A model generated the notes under the pieces. It was not told the origin of the DNA. It did no database searches and saw only the letters and a program-made list of their open reading frames with translations. Both the position numbers and the translations under genes were made by a program. This document shows positions 1 through 6,093 of a stretch of DNA of 19,390 nucleotides, piece after piece (position 1 is the stretch's first letter; each line of letters starts with the position of its first letter). Location of the stretch: positions 1 to 19,390 of the forward strand of contig JARFQH010000282.1 of the NCBI GenBank assembly GCA_029287875.1, given 5' to 3'. Source of the stretch: Desulfobacteraceae bacterium (GTDB lineage: Bacteria; Desulfobacterota; Desulfobacteria; Desulfobacterales; SG8-13).

Positions 1-136
1 GCTCCACTGAGGAACAACAGTTCTGAAGTAGCCGAAGGCGCATAGGCCTTGAGTTCTCATCGAATGATCGCCACTACCGATACGGCTCACCGGCGGGTAA
101 GCTTCCACATCGAGCGCCAACCGGGATCGGTAATTT
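1..136. other. Non-coding left edge of the window
   Basis: I see no convincing gene here. A short reading frame from base 3 ends at a TGA at 24-26 and could be the last residues of a gene entering from the left, but it is too short to judge. Small inverted repeats are visible (GAAC/GTTC near 12-23; AAGGC/GCCTT near 37-52). None has the U-tract of a clear terminator. The segment runs directly into the dispersed repeat at 137. Confidence 0.4.
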
Positions 137-229
137 TTAACACGAAAATAGATGAAATCGGCGACATCCTTCAACTGGCAAACGGGCCAAACCGGCTAAA
201 CCTGACAAAGGCCCGCGCCTCCGCTCGGA
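137..229 (+). repeat. Dispersed ~93-bp repeat, copy 1 (four 9-bp units)
   Basis: This segment matches 15255-15356 with about 7 mismatches plus one 9-nt indel. It starts at TTAACACGAAAATAGA and ends at CTCGGA. From about 177 it contains four degenerate 9-bp units: CAAACGGGC, CAAACCGGC, TAAACCTGA, CAAAGGCCC. Copy 2 has five. The frame is open across the repeat and the indel keeps that frame, so both copies could encode a similar peptide segment (IGDILQLANG is identical in both). It lies 7 nt upstream of the acpH start. It could be a miniature element, a fragment of a lost gene or a functional RNA/DNA motif; the sequence alone does not decide. Confidence 0.75.
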
Positions 230-236
230 TAAACTG

Positions 237-815
237 ATGAACTATCTCGCACATGCCTATCTTGCCGAGTCTTCGGATGAGTTTTTGATCGGCAGTATTA
301 TGGGTGATTTTGTCAAAGGCCCGGTCGATGATCTTTTCAATCCCCAAATCGCCAATGGCGTCCTTTTCCACCGGCGTGTCGACGCCTTTGCCGACAACCA
401 TGCCATGAGCCGGGCCAGCCGCAACTTGTTCAGTCCTCGGTGCCGCCGTTACGCCGGCGTCATCCTGGATATCTGTTACGATCACTTTCTGTCCAAAAAC
501 TGGTCTGTTTACACGGACTCTGACCTGTCCGAATTCATCACGCGGGTCTATGAGACCCTGAAGCGCTACCATGACATTCTGCCTGCCAGACTGCAGTTGG
601 TGTTGCCGCGAATGGTGCGGCAAAACTGGCTGAGCTGCTACCGTACCCTGAGCGGCGTCGACATTACTCTGGGCCGGATCGCCAAGCGCATCCATCGCGA
701 AAACACCCTTGACGATTCGATCGGGGAAATCAGAAAAAATTACGGACAGCTCGAACGCAATTTCCATGTGTTCTTCCCGGACCTGGTCGACTTCGCGAAA
801 TCTTTTCCGGTGTGA
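237..815 (+). CDS. acpH: Acyl carrier protein phosphodiesterase (AcpH, DUF479)
   Basis: AcpH hydrolyses the 4'-phosphopantetheine group from holo-ACP to give apo-ACP, so it takes part in prosthetic-group turnover in fatty acid synthesis in the cytoplasm. The 192-aa product is the length of E. coli AcpH. It begins with the family signature MNYLAHAYLA and keeps GSIMGDFVKG (about 20-29), FHRRVDAFADNH (about 43-54) and the acidic/His stretch ILDICYDHFL near residues 76-85, which fit the metal-dependent HD-like fold. The ATG overlaps the TGA of a short upstream frame that crosses the dispersed repeat (TGATG at 235-239). No good Shine-Dalgarno precedes it, so coupling to that frame is possible. It converges on the RHH-PilZ gene. 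I am confident of the family; substrate specificity is inferred. Confidence 0.9.
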   Translation: MNYLAHAYLAESSDEFLIGSIMGDFVKGPVDDLFNPQIANGVLFHRRVDAFADNHAMSRASRNLFSPRCRRYAGVILDICYDHFLSKNWSVYTDSDLSEFITRVYETLKRYHDILPARLQLVLPRMVRQNWLSCYRTLSGVDITLGRIAKRIHRENTLDDSIGEIRKNYGQLERNFHVFFPDLVDFAKSFPV

Positions 816-955
816 GAAAAATTTAAAATCCGGTTACCCGGCGAAGTCTATCGTTTTTTTATTTTCACCGAGAATGGCTGATTGGATATGCACAACTGAT
901 CGTCAGGGCAGGACGTCTTGATCCAACACGAGGACAGGCGCATGGTTTCGATGGA

Positions 956-1456
956 CTAAATCAGGTAGTGCTTCAGCTTGTTCAGGTCCGTGTCTGCGGG
1001 TTCATTCAAAATTGCGCCGACCTGGATCTCGCCGTCCACTTCCACCATGCGGCGGGCGTCACATTGAAAGTCGAGCTGTTCACCGGTTTGGGGAAGCTTG
1101 AAAGACAGGTTGAAGCGATCCAGTTCCCGCAGAAAGGCCTCTTTGATTTTCGATCCCTTCGGATAGGTGACAAAAACACCTCCCATGGCAATATCGGTGA
1201 TTACACAGGGAAATGAATCGCTGTGGCCGTCGATGTCCATGGTCGTGGTCGCCGGGAGGGTAATCTTGCTTCTCTGATGGCCCCGGCGGTCGGAACCGGT
1301 TTCATGAGGCAACAGATAGCGCTGCGCTTCGAGGTAATCGAGAATGATCTTGTCCAGCAGGGACGCGACTGTACGCCTTTCTTTCTTGGCAGCCCGCTTA
1401 AGTGCTTCGCGGACGAGGATACTCATTCGAATGCTGTAAACGATGTCTTTTTTCAT
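956..1456 (-). CDS. Ribbon-helix-helix DNA-binding protein fused to a PilZ domain
   Basis: This 166-aa protein probably couples DNA binding to cyclic-di-GMP sensing. Residues 4-45 look like a MetJ/Arc-type ribbon-helix-helix: a basic strand (DIVYSIRMS), then two helices separated by a turn (ERRTVASLL). Residues 56-160 look like PilZ, with RxxxR at R58-R62 and D88-I-A-M-G-G93 where the usual motif is (D/N)xSxxG; Ser is replaced by Ala. The frame stays open upstream, but I chose the ATG at 1456 because the RHH begins there and because a strong promoter lies immediately upstream, making the longer form unlikely. There is no Shine-Dalgarno; the predicted transcript start is this ATG. ATTGTAT repeats in the promoter suggest autoregulation. 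The domain calls are good; the DNA target and ligand binding are inference. Confidence 0.8.
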   Translation of the reverse strand: MKKDIVYSIRMSILVREALKRAAKKERRTVASLLDKIILDYLEAQRYLLPHETGSDRRGHQRSKITLPATTTMDIDGHSDSFPCVITDIAMGGVFVTYPKGSKIKEAFLRELDRFNLSFKLPQTGEQLDFQCDARRMVEVDGEIQVGAILNEPADTDLNKLKHYLI

Positions 1457-1462
1457 GTTATT

Positions 1463-1486
1463 ATTGTATAAATATTGTATTACAAT
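1463..1486. promoter_or_regulatory. Candidate RHH operator: ATTGTAT repeats overlapping the promoter
   Basis: ATTGTAT occurs at 1463-1469 and again at 1474-1480, so the two copies start 11 bp apart, about one helical turn. An inverted relative (TTACAAT, 1480-1486) follows directly. These sites cover the -10 and spacer of the RHH-PilZ promoter. RHH dimers commonly bind short tandem or inverted half-sites cooperatively, so this is a reasonable autoregulatory operator. The repeats are seen in the sequence; the binding is inferred. Confidence 0.5.
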
Positions 1487-1491
1487 GTCAA
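1463..1491 (-). promoter_or_regulatory. Near-consensus sigma-70 promoter of the RHH-PilZ gene
   Basis: Read on the minus strand, TTGACA (1491-1486) and TACAAT (1468-1463) are separated by exactly 17 bp. The -35 is a perfect consensus hexamer and the -10 has one mismatch. Counting from the -10 puts +1 at about 1456, which is the A of the chosen ATG. The mRNA could therefore be leaderless. Confidence 0.75.
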
Positions 1492-1581
1492 CGAAATTTA
1501 TATATACTGGATAAAATCGTTGCACGTGGACAAAATTTAAGTTGTTCTTGACCTGAAAGAGCCGGTGTGGTTCTTTAAATC

Positions 1582-1588
1582 ATTGTAT
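1582..1588. promoter_or_regulatory. Additional ATTGTAT half-site on the acuI side
   Basis: A further exact ATTGTAT lies in the leader region of the divergent acuI-like gene, overlapping a TATATT (1586-1591) that could act as a -10. I found no matching -35. A single 7-mer in AT-rich DNA may be chance, so this is a weak pointer to shared control by the RHH protein. Confidence 0.25.
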
Positions 1589-1645
1589 ATTCCGCCCCCA
1601 GGAAGCAACCTATCGATTCATATGTAAATATGAGAAAAACCCGCC

Positions 1646-1687
1646 GGTGCCGGCGATCGCAGTTTGCGGGAATTCATCGCCGACACC
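1646..1687. other. Strong hairpin in the leader of the acuI-like gene
   Basis: GGTGCCGGCGAT (1646-1657) pairs with ATCGCCGACACC (1676-1687) over 12 positions with one mismatch. The 18-nt loop contains a further CGCA/TGCG stem (1658-1668). It sits about 43 nt upstream of the acuI Shine-Dalgarno. On the plus strand no U-tract follows. On the minus strand the stem is followed by GGCGGGTTTTTCTC, which resembles an intrinsic terminator, although no minus-strand gene lies upstream to need it. It may be a leader RNA structure or a barrier to antisense transcription. Confidence 0.45.
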
Positions 1688-1743
1688 CTTAAAAACAAGG
1701 CTGGGACCGGAGAAAAAAGAAACAATTAAAGGAGGAGATCATC

Positions 1744-2745
1744 GTGACAACTGCAGATTTCAAGGCAATGGTCGTCAATGAGAAAGGGGACAAGACATTT
1801 AATCGCCCTATTACACGCAAGTCCTTTGATGATCTGCCCGAAGGGGATGTCCTGGTCAAGGTCCGATACTCATCACTCAACTACAAAGATGCGCTTTCGG
1901 CCACAGGCAACCGGGGCGTCACCAAAAATTTTCCGCATACCCCAGGCATCGATGCAGCCGGAAGCGTGGCGGAGAGCCGAAGCCCGCAATTTAAATCCGG
2001 TGATGAGGTGATCGTCACCGGTTACGATCTTGGGATGAACACCTCCGGCGGTTTTGCCGAGTTCGTCCGCGTGCCGTCCGGCTGGATCGTTCCGCGTCCG
2101 TCGTCCCTCAGTCTGAAGGAAAGCATGATTTACGGGACCGCCGGCTTTACGGCGGCTCTGTCGATTTACGAACTGATCGATCACGGTCTCGAGACGCAAC
2201 AGGGCGCTGTTCTGGTCACCGGCGCCACCGGCGGTGTCGGCAGCCTGGCCGTTTCGATCCTTTCGAAAATCGGCTTTCGCGTCACGGCCGTCAGCGGTAA
2301 GGCGGACCGAAAGGCGTTTCTCGAAGATCTGGGGGCCACTGAGGTCATCAGCCGCGAAGAAGCTGCCGACACATCTGGTCGCCCCCTGCTGAAAGGCCGC
2401 TGGGCGGGAGTTGTCGACACGGTGGGGGGCGACATTTTGGCGACGGCCATCAAAGCGACCCAGTACGGTGGGTCCATTGCCTGTTGCGGACTGGTGGCCT
2501 CTCCCGAATTGAATACAACGGTCTTTCCGTTTATCTTGCGCAAGGTCAACCTGCTGGGCATCGATTCGGTGGCCTGTCCAATGGATCTTCGTTTGAGAAT
2601 CTGGCAAAAACTCGCTGCCGACTGGAAACCGGAACACCTCGATGACCTGTGCAAGACCGTCTCCCTCGAAGAGGCCGACCCACTGATCGATACGATACTC
2701 AAGGGGCAGCTGAGCGGCAGAGTGGTGATTGATCTTGCCCGTTGA
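1744..2745 (+). CDS. acuI: Acrylyl-CoA reductase AcuI / YhdH-YhfP-family zinc-free oxidoreductase
   Basis: Members of this MDR subfamily reduce acrylyl-CoA (or related quinones and enones) with NADPH in the cytoplasm. The role fits propionate or DMSP-related carbon use. The 333-aa product is family length. It has the substrate-side motif SSLNYKDAL near residues 43-51 and the Rossmann NADPH loop VTGATGGVGS at about 158-167. The zinc ligands of classical alcohol dehydrogenases are absent. The GTG start is set by a very good Shine-Dalgarno, GGAGGAG (1731-1737), 6 nt upstream. The FliN-like gene starts 16 nt after the stop and may be co-transcribed. The leader carries a hairpin and an ATTGTAT site. 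The family is secure; acrylyl-CoA as substrate is by family and not proven. Confidence 0.82.
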   Translation: MTTADFKAMVVNEKGDKTFNRPITRKSFDDLPEGDVLVKVRYSSLNYKDALSATGNRGVTKNFPHTPGIDAAGSVAESRSPQFKSGDEVIVTGYDLGMNTSGGFAEFVRVPSGWIVPRPSSLSLKESMIYGTAGFTAALSIYELIDHGLETQQGAVLVTGATGGVGSLAVSILSKIGFRVTAVSGKADRKAFLEDLGATEVISREEAADTSGRPLLKGRWAGVVDTVGGDILATAIKATQYGGSIACCGLVASPELNTTVFPFILRKVNLLGIDSVACPMDLRLRIWQKLAADWKPEHLDDLCKTVSLEEADPLIDTILKGQLSGRVVIDLAR

Positions 2746-2761
2746 GAAGAAGAGACCGGGT

Positions 2762-3292
2762 ATGGAAAATAAGTCTGAAAACAATTCAATCGCCGAGAAG
2801 ATCATTTCTGAGGATCGTCCACCTGAGACGGCTGCGCCCTTACCCGACGGCAGCATTGAAGCCGCTTCCGGCGGCGGGAAAAAGGCAAGCACAAAAAGTG
2901 CGGTGCCGACAACTGCTGATCCGCCACCCCAAAAACCAGCCGCCGCAGCCGAAGAAAAGACGCCGAGCGAAGCCACCGGTGTCGGCCGGTCCAGCGATTC
3001 GGAAAAACGGGATGTCCCACGTCTGGGCGACGGGTCGAACCTCGACATCATCCTCGACATTCCACTGGAAGTCACGGTCGAGCTCGGACGGACGAAAATG
3101 CCGATTCGTGATCTGCTCCAATTGGGGCCCGGATCGGCGGTTCCGCTGTCTCGTCTGGAAGGCGAACCGGTGGATATACTGGCCAACAACAAGCTGATTG
3201 CCCGGGGGGTGGTTTTGGTCAAGGATGATAAATACGGCATCCGCATTACTGAAATAACAGGCCGCTTGGAACGGCTGCGCGGCCTGCGTTAG
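2762..3292 (+). CDS. Orphan FliN/SpoA-domain protein with a disordered N-terminus
   Basis: The product is 176 aa. The first ~80 residues are rich in Pro, Ala, Glu, Ser and Lys and look unstructured. The C-terminal ~85 residues form a FliN (SpoA/surface presentation) domain: LDIILDIPLEVTVELG, then MPIRDLLQLGPGS, then EPVDILANNKLIARG and KYGIRITEI. FliN builds the flagellar C-ring switch that binds CheY-P and the export apparatus. The ATG at 2762 follows an AG-rich GAAGAAGAGA; a TTG at 2729 in the same frame is a less likely start because it would overlap the preceding gene. No other flagellar or type III gene is in the window, so it may be a stand-alone switch component or a related protein. 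It is probably co-transcribed with acuI and is followed by a long hairpin. Confidence 0.8.
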   Translation: MENKSENNSIAEKIISEDRPPETAAPLPDGSIEAASGGGKKASTKSAVPTTADPPPQKPAAAAEEKTPSEATGVGRSSDSEKRDVPRLGDGSNLDIILDIPLEVTVELGRTKMPIRDLLQLGPGSAVPLSRLEGEPVDILANNKLIARGVVLVKDDKYGIRITEITGRLERLRGLR

Positions 3293-3330
3293 TTTCCGTC
3301 CATAAATGAGCAATTTCTGGATCGGAAACT
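3291..3330 (+). terminator. 12-bp bulged hairpin at the end of the FliN-like gene
   Basis: AGTTTCCGTCCA (3291-3302) pairs with TGGATCGGAAACT (3318-3330) over 12 bp with one bulged base and a 15-nt loop. It begins at the FliN stop codon. No U-run follows, so it is not a classic intrinsic terminator. A second GC-rich stem (AGGCCGC 3259-3265 / GCGGCCT 3279-3285) lies inside the gene end. It may stabilise the 3' end or help termination between the convergent genes. Confidence 0.45.
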
Positions 3331-3429
3331 TATCAATCACACCAATGAGACCGGGAATGGGCACGAGGGAGGTGACAAACGCCGCCTCGCTCGTGATGGG
3401 TAAATTTTGCGATAACGAAAGCCGCAGAC

Positions 3430-5871
3430 TCAGGGCCGCACGGCACGAACCGCGCCGCAGGCGTAAATATCGTGGTGAAGTCGCTTGAAACCCTTTTCCC
3501 GGATCGAGGTCACGATAAGAGCTTCCTTTTTGTAGCCCTTTGCAAATACCTCCGCAGTCCAGTACCAGGGAGCGCTCTGGCCCGGAAAATAGGGGGGCGT
3601 CTTGTAGAGTTCGGCCAGTTCGCTGCCGAAGGGTAGGCGCCAGTCGCGATACCCACCGGCGGCCAGTGAGCTGATATAGGTGCGGGCGGCGTTAAAATCC
3701 TGGCATTCACCGAGGTCGGCGTTTGAGTCGAGCAGGCTCCAGGTCAGCCCGGTCTTGGTGTCGGTAAAGGTGTCGTTTTCGTTGACGACGTATCGGGTAC
3801 CGGACTGACGGATCTGCGCAGCGATTTTCCTTTTCTCGGCCTGAATCCGGTTTCTTTCCTGCGCCAGTTCCACCTGCTGGCGTCTGCGTTGCTCTTCAAT
3901 GCGTTTTTGGTAGAGTGTTCGGTTTTCATTCTGGAGCTGGGACAGCAGCAACCGGGCACTTTTGTCGAACCTCCCGGATGGATTCAAACGAATATAGTGT
4001 CCGATGTAATTGATTCTGTCAGGCAGGCTGTACTGGCTGTTCTGACTGTAGGCGGCCGCTGTCTGCCATTCACGGCTTTCTCTGAGGTTGCGGTCGAGTC
4101 GGGCAATATTGTCTCTGATCCGGGCTGCTTGGGTTGAATCGGGATTTCCGTCAAGGTAGGCTGCCAGAACATTTTTGGCCGATTCAAACTTGTTGCCGAG
4201 CCGCTTCACGGTATCCATCAATTCCGCGACATCGCGTTTGTCTTCCATTACGGCTTTTAAGTTGTCGATTTCGGTGGTGCGGTAATTCTTGGGGAAGTAG
4301 TTGAGAAAATTGTCGCAAAGCAGAATACAATTATCCCAATTGCCGGCCTGGTCGCACTGCGGCATGGTTTTCATCAGGTGTCCGTAGTACTCTTCACTCA
4401 TATCAGCCACCAAGGCCTCGACCTGGGTGCGGTGCCGACCGTTTGGATGTTTCAGCAGATACCCGAGGTAAGCCTCGATCCGATTTTTGGAATCGAGCCG
4501 GGCGGCATCCTTGAGGCGGGCGTAATCGACATTATCGATCAGGGTCGGTATCTCGGAAAGTTTCAGCTGAATTGAAGTGGCGTGCGGACTGTTGGGATAT
4601 TTTTCGATATACTGGTTATACAAGGCTGAGGCCACGGCTTCATAGTTGGCGTCTATGGCAAGCTTCTCTACCGCTGCGGTTACAGAATCATAGCTCTGCA
4701 GCTCGACCGTTTGATTGATTTCGCGAATCTTTGACCGCGCCGCCGTGAGGTATGTGCTTTCGGCATGGGAATCGATGAAATACTGGAGCAAGACTTTCTG
4801 GTCTTCGGGGTCCTCAATGGCGTTGACCCGCTCGAGAATGGCCTGGTATTCTTTTGATATCTGCCGCGTTTTAAGGTAACGGACACCGTAGGTGCCGACC
4901 GTCGCAAGCAACAGCAGGGCCAGCAGCGCGGCGGCCGCCATTTTCAGTGACCATCTTTTCGATGTCTGCTGCGCCTCCCGCAGGGCTTTATAGCGGTCGT
5001 TGGACTTGATGTTGAGCACCGATGCTGCCGCGGCCGGTGCCACCATATTTTTACCTTTTTTGTCGTTTCTCAGCCTGAGAGCTTCCGTGAAAATCTCCAC
5101 CAGCGGCTGATTGATCTCGTTTTTGTTGCGGCCGGCCGCATCCAGCAGGACAATTTCAGAATCGTCCCAGCTGATGATCTCATAAGCTGCCGCCTTGTTT
5201 TTCATGCTGCCCGACTCGGCGGCGATCAGATCTCCGTCCAGCAGATGGAGATAACCCACTGCGCCGGCCGTTCTGATTTCAACGGTGCAGGTGAGCCTTT
5301 CGAACTGGGCCATGTATAGAAAAGAGGGCAGACTGATGCCCTGAACCATTCCGCCGTCCCGGTCGGAGAGGGCATCGAAAACCTTGTTGTTCAAGATTTT
5401 GGTTTTTATGAGTCGTTGATAGTTTTCGACATCCGCGCCGCTCATCTTGTTAGTGCAGTAGCCGAGATGCACGGTGATTTTGCCCGGTTCTTTGTGCCAG
5501 GGCCACAGCGCTCCATAATAATACCCCCTTCCGGCCTTGCGCAGATAGAGGGCCTGCTCTTCCCGAATACCGTTTAGGTACTTGAGTGTCGCGCTGAACC
5601 GCAGTTTCACCGGCATCGGTTTACCGGCCGGTTTTTTGGCGGCTCCGAAGAAGCCTTCCAATTGTTTGCCGAGGGTTTCGATGTCGCGACCTTGGGAAAC
5701 CGCCTGATAGAGGCTACGGGTGACGTTGTAAGGGGTTTTCTGCATATCGGGCAGGGCATCCAACAATTCCACGAGTGTCAGAAAATCCCGGGTGACACTG
5801 AGACTGATCAAGAGATCCGACAGCTCCCTGCTGGTGTTGCCGGTTCCTGTAGTGGTTGTCTGTTCGGTCAT
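3430..5871 (-). CDS. Single-pass membrane protein: DUF4388, helical repeats, coiled coil, DUF1566
   Basis: This 813-aa protein has no assigned function. A cytoplasmic part includes a DUF4388-type module at about 173-260 (GMVQGISLPSFLYMAQFE; YLHLLDGDLIAAESG). One hydrophobic segment at about 311-330 follows a basic stretch, so the remainder is probably periplasmic. Residues ~360-630 hold about six degenerate repeats spaced ~50 residues, each with a core like hYhxxxPxS (YIEKYPNS, YLDGNPDS, YIRLNPSG), as in TPR/BamD-like solenoids. Residues ~649-690 are an Arg/Glu/Gln-rich coiled coil. The last ~110 residues are DUF1566/Lcl-like (TKTGLTWSLLD; GGYRDWRLPFGSELAEL). The start at 5871 has an AGGAG Shine-Dalgarno; a further-upstream start is possible. 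It could be a sensory or scaffold protein linking cytoplasm to envelope. Confidence 0.8.
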   Translation of the reverse strand: MTEQTTTTGTGNTSRELSDLLISLSVTRDFLTLVELLDALPDMQKTPYNVTRSLYQAVSQGRDIETLGKQLEGFFGAAKKPAGKPMPVKLRFSATLKYLNGIREEQALYLRKAGRGYYYGALWPWHKEPGKITVHLGYCTNKMSGADVENYQRLIKTKILNNKVFDALSDRDGGMVQGISLPSFLYMAQFERLTCTVEIRTAGAVGYLHLLDGDLIAAESGSMKNKAAAYEIISWDDSEIVLLDAAGRNKNEINQPLVEIFTEALRLRNDKKGKNMVAPAAAASVLNIKSNDRYKALREAQQTSKRWSLKMAAAALLALLLLATVGTYGVRYLKTRQISKEYQAILERVNAIEDPEDQKVLLQYFIDSHAESTYLTAARSKIREINQTVELQSYDSVTAAVEKLAIDANYEAVASALYNQYIEKYPNSPHATSIQLKLSEIPTLIDNVDYARLKDAARLDSKNRIEAYLGYLLKHPNGRHRTQVEALVADMSEEYYGHLMKTMPQCDQAGNWDNCILLCDNFLNYFPKNYRTTEIDNLKAVMEDKRDVAELMDTVKRLGNKFESAKNVLAAYLDGNPDSTQAARIRDNIARLDRNLRESREWQTAAAYSQNSQYSLPDRINYIGHYIRLNPSGRFDKSARLLLSQLQNENRTLYQKRIEEQRRRQQVELAQERNRIQAEKRKIAAQIRQSGTRYVVNENDTFTDTKTGLTWSLLDSNADLGECQDFNAARTYISSLAAGGYRDWRLPFGSELAELYKTPPYFPGQSAPWYWTAEVFAKGYKKEALIVTSIREKGFKRLHHDIYACGAVRAVRP

Positions 5872-5944
5872 GATACCAATTTCTCCTGTGATACGCCGCA
5901 TACCCAAACTATTCGGGAACGGTGGAAATACCTTTAAGGTCTAT

Positions 5945-5973
5945 ATTTTACACGAATTTTCACACTGAATCAA
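5945..5973 (-). promoter_or_regulatory. Sigma-70-like promoter for the DUF4388/DUF1566 gene
   Basis: On the minus strand TTGATT (5973-5968) and TAAAAT (5950-5945) are 17 bp apart. The predicted start near 5938 gives a leader of about 67 nt before the ATG at 5871. It lies in the divergent intergenic region with the RNase gene. Confidence 0.5.
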
Positions 5974-6093
5974 GCATACCTTTTCAAATCCGTTATTGTG
6001 GGCTATGGTGAATGGTCGACCGGTCAGCCGGACTGAAACCAGTCGCGAAAACCGCCGTTGCTGAATGTCCGATAAGGCAGGAAGGAATCGAAA

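Noticed and set aside
123..137. Intrinsic terminator (ACCG/CGGT followed by AATTTTT)
   Set aside because: The stem is only 4 bp and no confident upstream gene is visible.
1..236. Integron attC site or mobile-element end
   Set aside because: Short inverted repeats are present but no attC core sites, integrase or target duplications could be recognised.
816..870. Terminator for acpH near a T-run at 853-859
   Set aside because: Stems before the T-run are 3-4 bp; too weak to call.
1873..3246. Long minus-strand open frame (457 codons)
   Set aside because: It runs antisense to the acuI-like and FliN-like genes, has no recognisable domain and looks like a GC-driven shadow.
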